From: Stomatobaculum sp.
GTDB taxonomy: Bacteria > Bacillota_A > Clostridia > Lachnospirales > Lachnospiraceae
NCBI GenBank assembly: GCA_017449925.1
Contig: JAFSYO010000047.1
Coordinates: 1-25,690 of the forward strand
Length of the DNA stretch: 25,690 nucleotides
Direction: 5' to 3'
Shown: positions 1 through 7,753 of the stretch, in pieces
Layout of the letters: every line of letters starts with the position of its first letter
Numbering within the stretch: the first letter of the stretch is position 1
The notes under the pieces: generated by a model
What the model saw: the letters and a program-made list of their open reading frames with translations, nothing else
The model's database searches: none
What the model was told of the DNA's origin: nothing
Program-made: the position numbers and the translations under genes

Positions 1-1279
1 CATCAACATGCCGCGGATCGCTTATCTTGCGAAGGATGAGAAGGATTTCTACCGGCGCCTGGACAACCTGATGGATATTGCAGCGCGCAGCCTGAAGACC
101 AAGCGCACCGTTATCACCAAGCTTCTGGAACAGGGCCTGTATCCTTATACCAATCGGTATCTCGGCACCTTCGCCAACCACTTCTCCACCATCGGCCTCA
201 TCGGCATGAACGAAGTGGGCCTCAACGCGAATTGGATCAGAGCGGACCTGACGGATCCGAAGGCTCAGCGTTTCACCAGGGACGTGCTGAATCACATGAG
301 AGAGCGCCTCTCCGACTACCAGGAGCAGTACGGTGATCTCTACAACCTGGAGGCGACGCCGGCGGAGTCCACCACTTACCGGTTCGCGAAGCACGACAAG
401 GAAGAATTCCCGGATATCATCACCGCCAACATGAACGGCACGCCTTACTACACCAACTCATCCCACCTGCCGGTGGGCTTCACGGAGGATGTGTTCTCGG
501 CGCTGGATATCCAGGATGACCTGCAGACCCTCTACACCTCCGGGACCGTGTTCCACGCGTTCCTGGGAGAGAAGCTTCCCGACTGGAAGGCGGCGGCGAA
601 GCTGGTGAAGAAGATCGCCGAAAACTACAAGCTGCCATACTACACCATGTCTCCCACCTATTCCATCTGCAAAGACCACGGATACCTGACGGGAGAACAG
701 TACACCTGCCCCTACTGCAATCAGAAGACTGAGGTCTACAGCCGCATTACCGGCTACTATCGTCCGGTCCAGAACTGGAACGACGGCAAGGTGCAGGAGT
801 ACAAGGACCGCAGGGTCTACAACATCGGTCATTCCATCCTGACCCACAGCGGCCCCAATCCGGCGCCGGTGGATGAAAAACCGCAGATGTACGATGCATC
901 CGCAGCGTCAGGCAGAGGCATCGCGGCGGCGCTGAACACCATCGAGATGGAGTCCACGGCGAAGGAAGCGGCAGCTGCGGGACGCAAGGCGGAAGGAATG
1001 GCGGCGTCCGGTCCGAAGACCGCGTCGGCGCTCCTGTTTAAGACCTCCTCCTGCCCCAACTGCAAGGCGGCGGTCTCCATGCTGGACAAGGCGGGGATCG
1101 ATTATACGGAGATCCTGGCGGAGGATGCCGAGGCCCTGGTGGAGAAATACAGCGTCCGCACCGCCCCGACCCTGATCCTCCTGAAGGACGGGAAGAATAA
1201 AGAGGACGGAGAATCCTTCGAGACCTACCGCGGCCTCTCGGATATCCGCGGATGGCTGAGGCAGAGCGCCAGCGTCTGA
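1..1279 (+). CDS. nrdD: Anaerobic (class III) ribonucleoside-triphosphate reductase, C-terminal part, fused to a thioredoxin-like domain (5' end outside window)
   Basis: This is the C-terminal part of the glycyl-radical enzyme that reduces ribonucleotides to deoxyribonucleotides without oxygen. The reading frame is open to the left edge, so the Met at position 8 is internal. Counting residues from that Met, the NrdD zinc site is visible as C221-x2-H224 and C234-P-Y-C237. The glycyl-radical loop follows, with Gly249 in RITGYYRP. A typical NrdD ends soon after this loop. Here an Ala/Gly-rich linker (about 290-340) leads to a thioredoxin/glutaredoxin-like domain with a CPNC motif (C349, C352) and a cis-Pro-type APT segment. 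The fused redoxin probably supplies electrons to the active-site disulfide, which is inference. NrdG, the activase, is not in the window. The gene ends at a strong hairpin. Confidence 0.93.
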   Translation, partial: INMPRIAYLAKDEKDFYRRLDNLMDIAARSLKTKRTVITKLLEQGLYPYTNRYLGTFANHFSTIGLIGMNEVGLNANWIRADLTDPKAQRFTRDVLNHMRERLSDYQEQYGDLYNLEATPAESTTYRFAKHDKEEFPDIITANMNGTPYYTNSSHLPVGFTEDVFSALDIQDDLQTLYTSGTVFHAFLGEKLPDWKAAAKLVKKIAENYKLPYYTMSPTYSICKDHGYLTGEQYTCPYCNQKTEVYSRITGYYRPVQNWNDGKVQEYKDRRVYNIGHSILTHSGPNPAPVDEKPQMYDASAASGRGIAAALNTIEMESTAKEAAAAGRKAEGMAASGPKTASALLFKTSSCPNCKAAVSMLDKAGIDYTEILAEDAEALVEKYSVRTAPTLILLKDGKNKEDGESFETYRGLSDIRGWLRQSASV

Positions 1280-1312
1280 ACAGGAATGAAAAGAGCATAA
1301 TAGAAGCAAGAG

Positions 1313-1343
1313 AGAAGCCCGGGCTGATGCCCGGGCTTCTTTG
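1313..1343. terminator. Bidirectional intrinsic terminator between nrdD and the convergent ATP-grasp gene
   Basis: A perfect 11-bp stem (AGAAGCCCGGG at 1313-1323 pairs with CCCGGGCTTCT at 1330-1340) has a 6-nt loop. The T tract is short on the plus side (TTCTTTG). It lies between two converging genes and can serve both. Its stem resembles the one at 7698-7725. Confidence 0.8.
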
Positions 1344-1378
1344 AGCTGACAGAAGACTGGTAAAGAGAACATTTTTTG

Positions 1379-3955
1379 TCAGAAAGTCAGTAAAGCGTGC
1401 TCTTTTTTCAGATCGTAGTACAGTACACAGTCCCGGCTGCTGACATCCGCCAGGCAGACTACATCCTGCCATTCCGAGCCCAGAGGGATCTCTGAAATGA
1501 TATTCTTTGCCTGTTTCAGCAGATCCGGTGCGAAATGCAGGGTCTTTTCCCCCGGGAAGACAGCCATGTAAAGGATCTGGGCTTCCACCAGGTCCTGGAA
1601 GATGTGACTGCCGTAGGAGAGTTCCGGACGGTAGCCCGCCCTGCTTTCCGCCATCTCGCAGACGGCTTCGAAACTGCTGATGTCGGAGAAAGTGGTGGGG
1701 ACGCCGAGTTCCGGGGAGGAGGTGCCGATCCGTCCGGGCACCATCAGCAGCATATGCTTTCCCTGTTCCCGGTACTTCCAGTTGATCTCGCCGATCAGCG
1801 ATGCGATCTCAGGCTTCTCGGAATGGGGAAGATTGTAGTATTTGACCGGATCGACGTATACGATCAGGTCCAGTTTGGTTTTTCTGGAAAGGCCCATGGA
1901 AGCGCCCCGGGTCTCCAAAAGGATCTCTTTCTCCGGTACGTCCTCCGGCAAGGCTACCGTTCCGACATCCCGGAACACCTGCAGCGGCCGGCACTGCAGA
2001 AGGTTGATCATGTACTCCCCGTTCTCCGACACGTTGATGGTGAACTCTATATCCACCGGTTCTCCGTACTCGTCCTGGATCAGATGCATCATCCGCTGCA
2101 TTTTCCGCATCATCTCTTTGTTCCGGACCAGCCCGAGACAGGAGATAAAGCAGACGGAACGGTAGTCGCCCCGCTCCCGGAGGGATGTTTCGGCCTCCCA
2201 GTCATGTTCCAGCACCTGGTTCTTCAGATACTGCGGCAGTTCCGGCTCCAGATCTGCGAGGGTGACCCTGTTCAGCACCCGGGACCGCAGATCTACCGCT
2301 TCTGCTTTCCGCTGGGAAAACTGGTGCTTTTCAGCAACGGTAGAGCAGCTGGTGGCTTCCGGTTTATCCAGGCTGACCAGCCTGGGATAGGAGCCTTCCG
2401 TCCGGTCCACCGCTGAAGTGCCAAGCCCCATCACCAGCCGGAGCATGCCTGCGGAGGAGTCGATATCCTTCAGGAATTTGTACGGGCTGTAGGAGTATCC
2501 GACGCCTGCGGCGCAGGGCATGTAGTATGGGCCGAAGGCCGAACCGGAGACGCGCATTACCAGCAGGGCCATCTGTTCGTCCCGCCGGTCCAGGCCGCGC
2601 CGCTTGCGGTAGTCCAGGGCGGAAAGGCTTGCAGAGCTGGCATACACCGTCCGGACTGCATTCTCGAACTCATTCAGCCGCTCCTCCGGCGTTCCCCGGT
2701 TGGAGCAGAAGACCGATTCGTATTTTCCGGCGAAAGCGTTGTCGAAACCGTCCTCCAGAATACTGCTGGAGCGGACGATATAGGGGTCCTGGCCGTAGTA
2801 CCCCAGGATATGCCGGAACTGCGCCTTCGTCTCCTCAGAGAAACTCCCGTTTTTCAGACTTTCCGACAGTTCCTCCGACAGTTCAAAATACCCTTCCTCC
2901 GTGCGCTGCCGGATCCGAAGATCCCAGAGATCATTGTCCACGATGTAGGTGTAGAATACGTCAGAGCCGACATAGAAGGAATCGTGGGGTTCCATCACGC
3001 GGTCGATATCCGGCGCCAGGTTCCGGATGATGGCGCGGGCCAGCAGCATGCCGCAGGTCTTTCCGCCGACCATTCCGGTGCCCACCATGTGATCCTTGAC
3101 CTCAAAATAATCCTTCGGAGTGAAGTGCTTCTTCACCAGCGCCCGGAGCCGCTCGTCCCGGGTCATCATGATGTCGCACATCCTGGCGCACTGCTCCTCC
3201 ACAGTGATCCCGTTTTCCTGCAGCAGCTGCGTATGGTTGAAGAAGCGGTCCCAGGAATCCGTGAACTGTTCTTCCCGCGTCCGGTGGCTTTTGTTCATCA
3301 CCTGGTAGAAATGGCTGGTCTGTACGCCGTCCTGGATCGGCTGGATGTCTCCCGCTGCCGGATGATACAGATGGGGCAGGAACATGGTGTCGGAACTTCG
3401 GTTCCAGACTTTCTGAGGCCGGATATAGACTGCGCCGTGATCAGGATCCGGGTATACGTCCAGGAAGAGCTGCGTCGTGCTGCTGATCTTATTGACCGCG
3501 CTGATGGAATGCCGTCCGCGGATGATGGGGAAGAACGCGACGGTATCCAGGATGAAAAGGAAGGGACAGGTGACCCGGAAGAAATTTCCCATCATCAGAT
3601 CCGTCGCCCAGGCGGTCTGCAGTTCTGAAAGGCAGTCGAATACATAAAAGGCATCTTTGCCTTCCTGCTCGATCACCCGATGGATGTCCACGGTAAAGGT
3701 CTCGAACCGGTGGGAAAGAGGAATGCACACCCGCTTCACTTCCGGGCACTCCGGAACCAGTTCCGGATGGCTCGCGAAACGGAAGTATATGATATTTCTG
3801 CCGTCCTTTTTGGCCTGTTCCACAAAGGGATCGGCGAAACGGCGGAACTCATCCAGGCCGGCAACACGCCAGACCACATTATCGCCAAGGCGGATATGAT
3901 CCAGGACCCGGTCAAGGGCGGGAATGCCCGACAGTATTTTCTCAAATGCAGCCAT
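1379..3955 (-). CDS. PEP/pyruvate-binding (PEP-synthase-type ATP-grasp) protein with N-terminal KaiC/RecA-like domain
   Basis: The 858-residue protein has a composite architecture. Residues 1 to about 230 look like a KaiC/RadA-type RecA fold (GIPALDRVLDHI, then LGDNVVW) but lack a GxxxxGKT Walker A loop, so this part may not hydrolyse ATP. Residues about 285-660 match the PEP-synthase/PPDK ATP-grasp domain: GGKT with K299, VRSSS with R395 followed by the ED..AFAGKYES stretch, and a closing CRP at 655-657. There is no phosphohistidine domain and no PEP-binding TIM barrel, so a complete PEP synthase reaction is not possible for this chain alone. The last 200 residues are not recognised. The start is set by a purine-rich AAAGGGGGGG site 8 nt upstream of the ATG. 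Its role is unknown; a phosphotransfer or regulatory role is a guess. Confidence 0.8.
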   Translation of the reverse strand: MAAFEKILSGIPALDRVLDHIRLGDNVVWRVAGLDEFRRFADPFVEQAKKDGRNIIYFRFASHPELVPECPEVKRVCIPLSHRFETFTVDIHRVIEQEGKDAFYVFDCLSELQTAWATDLMMGNFFRVTCPFLFILDTVAFFPIIRGRHSISAVNKISSTTQLFLDVYPDPDHGAVYIRPQKVWNRSSDTMFLPHLYHPAAGDIQPIQDGVQTSHFYQVMNKSHRTREEQFTDSWDRFFNHTQLLQENGITVEEQCARMCDIMMTRDERLRALVKKHFTPKDYFEVKDHMVGTGMVGGKTCGMLLARAIIRNLAPDIDRVMEPHDSFYVGSDVFYTYIVDNDLWDLRIRQRTEEGYFELSEELSESLKNGSFSEETKAQFRHILGYYGQDPYIVRSSSILEDGFDNAFAGKYESVFCSNRGTPEERLNEFENAVRTVYASSASLSALDYRKRRGLDRRDEQMALLVMRVSGSAFGPYYMPCAAGVGYSYSPYKFLKDIDSSAGMLRLVMGLGTSAVDRTEGSYPRLVSLDKPEATSCSTVAEKHQFSQRKAEAVDLRSRVLNRVTLADLEPELPQYLKNQVLEHDWEAETSLRERGDYRSVCFISCLGLVRNKEMMRKMQRMMHLIQDEYGEPVDIEFTINVSENGEYMINLLQCRPLQVFRDVGTVALPEDVPEKEILLETRGASMGLSRKTKLDLIVYVDPVKYYNLPHSEKPEIASLIGEINWKYREQGKHMLLMVPGRIGTSSPELGVPTTFSDISSFEAVCEMAESRAGYRPELSYGSHIFQDLVEAQILYMAVFPGEKTLHFAPDLLKQAKNIISEIPLGSEWQDVVCLADVSSRDCVLYYDLKKEHALLTF

Positions 3956-3984
3956 GATAAGGCCCCCCTTTCAGACAAAAGAAA

Positions 3985-4018
3985 AAGGCAATGGAATCTC
4001 TTCAGACTCCATTGCCTT
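3985..4018 (-). terminator. Terminator-like hairpin in the 5' leader of the ATP-grasp gene
   Basis: On the minus strand an 11-bp perfect stem (AAGGCAATGGA with TCCATTGCCTT) has a 12-nt loop and is followed directly by a T-rich run (TTTCTTTTG). This is the form of an intrinsic terminator. It lies between the predicted promoter at 4032-4061 and the ATG at 3955, so it could attenuate the gene or stop antisense transcripts coming from csoR. Confidence 0.65.
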
Positions 4019-4031
4019 AAAAACTGAAATA

Positions 4032-4061
4032 ATCATACCATGAGATCAGGAGCGTTGTAAA
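4032..4061 (-). promoter_or_regulatory. Predicted sigmaA-type promoter for the ATP-grasp gene
   Basis: Reading the minus strand, TTTACA (4061-4056) and TATGAT (4037-4032) are separated by 18 nt. Each box differs from consensus at one base. Transcription would begin near 4025, only a few bases before the leader hairpin. Confidence 0.55.
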
Positions 4062-4064
4062 CAG

Positions 4065-4083
4065 CTGCGTCAGAACGACGCAG
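4065..4083. repeat. Inverted repeat between the divergent promoters
   Basis: CTGCGTC (4065-4071) and GACGCAG (4077-4083) form a 7-bp inverted repeat with a 5-nt centre. It sits just upstream of the minus-strand -35 box and 12 bp from the csoR -35 box. It may be an operator or a small hairpin. No function is assigned. Confidence 0.5.
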
Positions 4084-4094
4084 TACTTTTACTC

Positions 4095-4123
4095 TTGACA
4101 TATACCCCCGGGGGGTATATAAT
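4095..4123 (+). promoter_or_regulatory. Consensus promoter of the csoR-copA operon
   Basis: TTGACA (4095-4100) and TATAAT (4118-4123) are both perfect and are spaced by exactly 17 nt. The spacer is almost entirely a CsoR-type palindrome, so a strong promoter is held off by a repressor sitting between its two boxes. Confidence 0.9.
4101..4121. promoter_or_regulatory. CsoR operator 1 (inside the promoter spacer)
   Basis: TATA-CCCCC-GGGGGG-TATA is a G/C-tract palindrome flanked by A/T, the classic form of CsoR operators. It fills the spacer and overlaps the -10 box, so bound CsoR should block RNA polymerase. Copper binding to CsoR would release it, as known for the family. Confidence 0.85.
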
Positions 4124-4135
4124 CCGAAAAAAGAG

Positions 4136-4152
4136 ATACCCCAGGGGGGTAT
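4136..4152. promoter_or_regulatory. CsoR operator 2 (early transcribed region)
   Basis: ATACCCC-A-GGGGGGTAT repeats the same palindrome about 33 bp downstream of the first, just before the csoR ribosome binding site (AAAGGAG). Two sites about three helical turns apart suggest cooperative binding of CsoR tetramers, which is inference. Confidence 0.8.
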
Positions 4153-4168
4153 ATAAAGGAGAGCAGAC

Positions 4169-4513
4169 ATGGCAGAATATCGGGAAGAAGCTGTTGCAGA
4201 AGTGATGCCGGAGCAGGCATGCCCGCACTGCGGGGAACGGCATAAGATCAGGACGCCGGAGGAGCAGAAGGCGCTGCTGACCCGGCTGAAAAAAGCGGAG
4301 GGACAGATCCGGGGCATCGAGAAGATGGTGGAGGAAAATGCTTACTGCCCTGACATCCTGATCCAGGTCTCGGCGGTGACCAACGCTCTGAACAGCTTCA
4401 ACAAGACATTACTCGCGTGCCACATCCGCAGCTGCGTCTCGGAGGACATCAGGAAGGGCGACGAAGCGGCGATCGATGAGTTCGTAAATGTTTTGCAGAA
4501 GCTGATGAAATAA
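4169..4513 (+). CDS. csoR: Copper-sensing transcriptional repressor CsoR
   Basis: This 114-residue all-helical protein belongs to the CsoR/RcnR (DUF156) family. The core motif [15 protein letters not shown] is clear. The Cu(I) ligand set of the copper sensors is complete: C60, H85 and C89. The protein should bind the two palindromes just upstream and lose affinity for DNA when it binds Cu(I). It has an N-terminal extension with C18-P-H-C21 and H25, outside the standard metal site. It is the first gene of an operon with copA, 35 nt downstream. The start is supported by AAAGGAG 7 nt before the ATG. Confidence 0.93.
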   Translation: MAEYREEAVAEVMPEQACPHCGERHKIRTPEEQKALLTRLKKAEGQIRGIEKMVEENAYCPDILIQVSAVTNALNSFNKTLLACHIRSCVSEDIRKGDEAAIDEFVNVLQKLMK

Positions 4514-4548
4514 TACCGCTGATAACTGAAATAACAGAGGAACATAGT

Positions 4549-7188
4549 ATGGAACAGTATGTTGTTACAGGAATGAGCTGCGCCGCCTGCCAGGCCAGAG
4601 TGGAGAAGGCGGTGTCGAAGGTGCCGGGGGTCACGTCCTGCTCGGTCAGCCTTCTGACGAACTCCATGGGTGTGGAAGGAAGCGCTGCTCCGGGGGAGAT
4701 CATCCGGGCAGTGGAGAACGCGGGCTACGGCGCCAGCGTGAAAGGCGCGGCGGGCCCGGGCACATCGGGGGCGGGAGCCGGAAGCGGCACTGCGGCCGCG
4801 GGAGGAACCTTCGCCGCCGAGGAGGAAGCGCTCCGGGACCACGAGACGCCGAAGCTTAAGAAACGCCTGATCCTCTCGGCGGCCTTTCTCCTGATCCTGA
4901 TGTATGTGAGCATGGGCCACAATATGCTGGGACTGCCGCTGCCTGCATATTTTGATCATAACCACCTTGGGCTTACACTGACCCAGATGCTGCTGGCCAT
5001 CGTGGTCATGATCATCAACCGCAAGTTCTTCACCAGCGGATTCAGTTCCCTGGTGCACGGCGCCCCGAATATGGATACTCTGGTAGCCCTTGGCTCCGCG
5101 GTGTCCTTTGGCTGGAGCACCTTCGTGTTCTACGAGATGTGCGGGATGATCACCAGGGGCGTTTCCAACATGGACCTGATGGAGATGTACCACAGCCAGC
5201 TCTACTTTGAGTCCGCCGCCATGATCCCGGCACTGATCACCGTGGGAAAGATGCTGGAGGCCATGTCCAAGGGCCGCACCACCGACGCCCTGAAGAGCCT
5301 TATGAAGCTTGCGCCGAAGACAGCGGTCCTGATCCGGGACGGCGCGGAAGTGGAAGTGGGGATCGAAGAGGTGCAGGCGGGCGATGTGTTTGCGGTCCGG
5401 CCCGGGGAGAACATCCCGGTGGACGGCATCGTCCTCGAAGGCGTCAGCGCGGTAAATGAATCCGCCCTGACCGGGGAGAGCATCCCGGTGGACAAGGCGG
5501 AGGGCGACAAGGTGAGCGCCGCCACCATCAACCAGTCCGGATACCTGAAGTGCCGGGCAACCAGGGTGGGGCAGGACACGACCCTCAGCCAGATCATCCG
5601 CATGGTCTCGGACGCCGCCGCCACCAAGGCGCCCATCGCCCGCATTGCGGACAAGGTATCCGGCGTGTTCGTACCGGCGGTCATCACTGTCGCGGCTGTG
5701 GTGACCATCGGGTGGCTGTTTTCCGGCCAGACACTTTCCTTCGCGCTGGCTCGGGGCATCTCGATCCTGGTGATCTCCTGCCCCTGCGCCCTGGGACTTG
5801 CGACGCCGGTGGCCATCATGGTGGGCAACGGCCTGGGCGCGAAGAACGGCATCCTCTTTAAGACGAGCGAGGCGCTGGAATCCGCCGGCAAGGTGGAGAT
5901 CGTGGCGTTGGACAAGACTGGCACCATTACCTCCGGAGAGCCGAAAGTGACGGACCTGAAGCCCGCGGCGGGACACAGCGAAGAAGAACTGCTCCGGAAA
6001 GCCTGCGCCCTGGAGAAGAAGAGCGAGCACCCGCTGGCGAAGGCCGTGGTGGCGGAAGCCGGGGCGTTGGAAATTCCCGCGGCAGAGGATTTCCGGGCGC
6101 TTCCCGGAAACGGCCTGGAGGCGCGGCTGGGAGGAAAGCTCCTGCACGCAGGCAGCGGAAAGTTCATCCGCACGCTGACCAAAGTTGGAGAAGATCTCGC
6201 TTCGGCGGAAAAAGTGCTGGCGGACCAGGGGAAGACGCCCCTGTTCTTTGAAGAAGAAGGAGAACTTCTGGGCATCATCGCCGTGGCGGATGTCATCAAG
6301 GAGGATTCTCCGGAGGCCATCCGGCAGCTTAAGAACATGGGTATTGACGTTGTGATGCTGACGGGAGACAATGAGAGGACTGCGAAGGCCATCGGGGCGG
6401 AAGCCGGGGTGACGGACGTCGTCGCCGGCGTCCTGCCGGAGGGCAAAGAGGCTGAGATCCGGAAGCTGCAGCAGCGCGGCAAAGTGGCCATGGTGGGCGA
6501 CGGCATCAACGACGCACCGGCCCTGACCAGGGCGGACATCGGCATCGCCATCGGTGCCGGGACGGATGTGGCCATTGACAGCGCCGACATCGTCCTCATG
6601 AACAGCAGCCTGACGGATGTAGCGGCTGCGGTGAGACTGAGCCGCGGAACGCTTCGGAATATCCACGAGAACCTCTTCTGGGCCTTCTTCTACAACATGA
6701 TCTGCATCCCGCTGGCGGCGGGGCTGTTCGCCTGGAAGATGAATCCCATGGTGGGGGCTGCGGCCATGAGCCTGTCCAGCTTCACCGTGTGCATGAACGC
6801 GCTGCGGCTGAACCTGTTCAAGCTCCGGGACGCGTCCCATGACAGACCGCTGAAGAAAAGCAAAGCTGCCTGCGCGGGCGGCCCGGCAGAACACGATATG
6901 GGTAATAACGCGGCATGCTGCGAGAGAGAAGCGGCTTGCGGCACAGACACAAATACAAACAATGAAAGGGGTAATGATATGACAAAGACAGTGAAGATCG
7001 AAGGCATGATGTGCGGACACTGTGAGGCGACTGTGAAGAAAGCTTTGGAGAAGCTTCCCTATGTCGAGTCTGCGGAAGTGAGCCACGAGAAGGGGACTGC
7101 AGTGGTGACCCTCTGCGGCGAACTGAATGAGGCCGAGGTGAAGGAAGCCATCGAGGACCGGGACTTTACATTTATCGGAGTGGAATAA
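4549..7188 (+). CDS. copA: Cu(I)-exporting P1B-type ATPase CopA with in-frame C-terminal CopZ-like domain
   Basis: This membrane pump exports Cu(I) using ATP. Domains in order: an N-terminal heavy-metal-associated domain with C11-A-A-C14; a Gly/Ala-rich linker at about 65-85; eight membrane segments; the transport motif C411-P-C413; the phosphorylation site DKTGTIT with D455; TGDN; and the hinge GDGIND at 650-655. YN in the seventh helix and MSLSS in the eighth fit the Cu(I) subgroup. CopA pumps usually end near residue 750-800. Here the frame continues through a Cys/Asn-rich linker into a second metal-binding domain with GMMCGHC (residues about 811-879). The gene follows csoR and its stop overlaps the Nudix start by one base (TAATG). 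The fused tail is treated separately below. Confidence 0.95.
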   Translation: MEQYVVTGMSCAACQARVEKAVSKVPGVTSCSVSLLTNSMGVEGSAAPGEIIRAVENAGYGASVKGAAGPGTSGAGAGSGTAAAGGTFAAEEEALRDHETPKLKKRLILSAAFLLILMYVSMGHNMLGLPLPAYFDHNHLGLTLTQMLLAIVVMIINRKFFTSGFSSLVHGAPNMDTLVALGSAVSFGWSTFVFYEMCGMITRGVSNMDLMEMYHSQLYFESAAMIPALITVGKMLEAMSKGRTTDALKSLMKLAPKTAVLIRDGAEVEVGIEEVQAGDVFAVRPGENIPVDGIVLEGVSAVNESALTGESIPVDKAEGDKVSAATINQSGYLKCRATRVGQDTTLSQIIRMVSDAAATKAPIARIADKVSGVFVPAVITVAAVVTIGWLFSGQTLSFALARGISILVISCPCALGLATPVAIMVGNGLGAKNGILFKTSEALESAGKVEIVALDKTGTITSGEPKVTDLKPAAGHSEEELLRKACALEKKSEHPLAKAVVAEAGALEIPAAEDFRALPGNGLEARLGGKLLHAGSGKFIRTLTKVGEDLASAEKVLADQGKTPLFFEEEGELLGIIAVADVIKEDSPEAIRQLKNMGIDVVMLTGDNERTAKAIGAEAGVTDVVAGVLPEGKEAEIRKLQQRGKVAMVGDGINDAPALTRADIGIAIGAGTDVAIDSADIVLMNSSLTDVAAAVRLSRGTLRNIHENLFWAFFYNMICIPLAAGLFAWKMNPMVGAAAMSLSSFTVCMNALRLNLFKLRDASHDRPLKKSKAACAGGPAEHDMGNNAACCEREAACGTDTNTNNERGNDMTKTVKIEGMMCGHCEATVKKALEKLPYVESAEVSHEKGTAVVTLCGELNEAEVKEAIEDRDFTFIGVE
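6979..7188 (+). CDS. Possible internally initiated CopZ-like copper chaperone (nested in copA)
   Basis: Met811 of copA is preceded by GAAAGGGG (6964-6971) at a 7-nt spacing, a good ribosome binding site inside the long frame. The 69 residues from this ATG make one complete heavy-metal-associated fold, with MCGHC near the start and the usual length of a free CopZ. Cells may therefore make both the fused pump and a free chaperone. The alternative is that copZ was once a separate gene and the signal is only a relic. Production of the free protein is inferred. Confidence 0.5.
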   Translation: MTKTVKIEGMMCGHCEATVKKALEKLPYVESAEVSHEKGTAVVTLCGELNEAEVKEAIEDRDFTFIGVE

Positions 7189-7676
7189 TGTTCCAGACTA
7201 CGTTATGCTATCTTGAAAAAGACGGCAAATGGCTCATGCTGCACCGGGTGAAAAAAGAGAACGACCTGAACGAAGGCAAGTGGGTCGGGATCGGCGGGAA
7301 GTTCGAGGAGGGCGAAAGCCCGGAAGATTGCCTCATCCGGGAAGTGAAGGAAGAGACCGGCCTTACGGTGCGCTCCTGGAATTACCGGGGCATCATCACC
7401 TTCGTGTCGGACAAATGGGGCACGGAGTATATGCACCTCTTCCACAGCGCGGATTTCACAGGGACCATGCACCCCTGCGACGAAGGCGTCGCGGAGTGGG
7501 TGCCCATCGGCGACGTCCTTTCCCTGAACCTCTGGGAGGGCGACCGCATCTTTCTGAAATACCTGCTGACGGACCGGCCCTTCTTCTCCCTGAAGCTTCA
7601 GTACCGGGGCGACGACCTGGTGCGGGCGGTGCTGGACGGGAAGGAACTGGAAATAACAGATCAGCTGCAGACATAA
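7188..7676 (+). CDS. Nudix hydrolase (MutT/8-oxo-dGTP diphosphatase-like)
   Basis: The 162-residue protein carries a perfect Nudix box at residues 37-59: G37, E43, R51-E52-V53 and E55-E56 with G58, matching GX5EX7REUXEEXGU. Such enzymes cleave nucleoside diphosphates linked to another group. The short form and the N-terminal LMLHR..K segment resemble MutT-type enzymes that clean oxidised dNTPs. The start codon shares one base with the copA stop (TAATG), so translation is probably coupled. Placing it in a copper operon would fit repair of copper-driven oxidative damage, but this is inference, and the true substrate is not evident. Confidence 0.85.
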   Translation: MFQTTLCYLEKDGKWLMLHRVKKENDLNEGKWVGIGGKFEEGESPEDCLIREVKEETGLTVRSWNYRGIITFVSDKWGTEYMHLFHSADFTGTMHPCDEGVAEWVPIGDVLSLNLWEGDRIFLKYLLTDRPFFSLKLQYRGDDLVRAVLDGKELEITDQLQT

Positions 7677-7697
7677 AAAATATATCCGAACATCAAG

Positions 7698-7727
7698 AGA
7701 AGCCCGGACATCAGTCCGGGCTTCTTA
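7698..7727. terminator. Intrinsic terminator after the copper operon
   Basis: A perfect 12-bp stem (AGAAGCCCGGAC with GTCCGGGCTTCT) has an ATCA loop and is followed by TTA. It lies between the Nudix gene and the convergent aldo/keto reductase gene and can act in both directions. Confidence 0.85.
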
Positions 7728-7753
7728 CTGTGTTTCCGTACAGTGCGGCAGTA

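Noticed and set aside
4342..7086. A 914-residue open frame on the minus strand opposite csoR and copA
   Set aside because: It is the complement of well-recognised csoR and copA coding sequence, has a low-complexity composition rich in His, Arg and Gly, and resembles no family. GC-rich codon bias keeps the antisense frame open.
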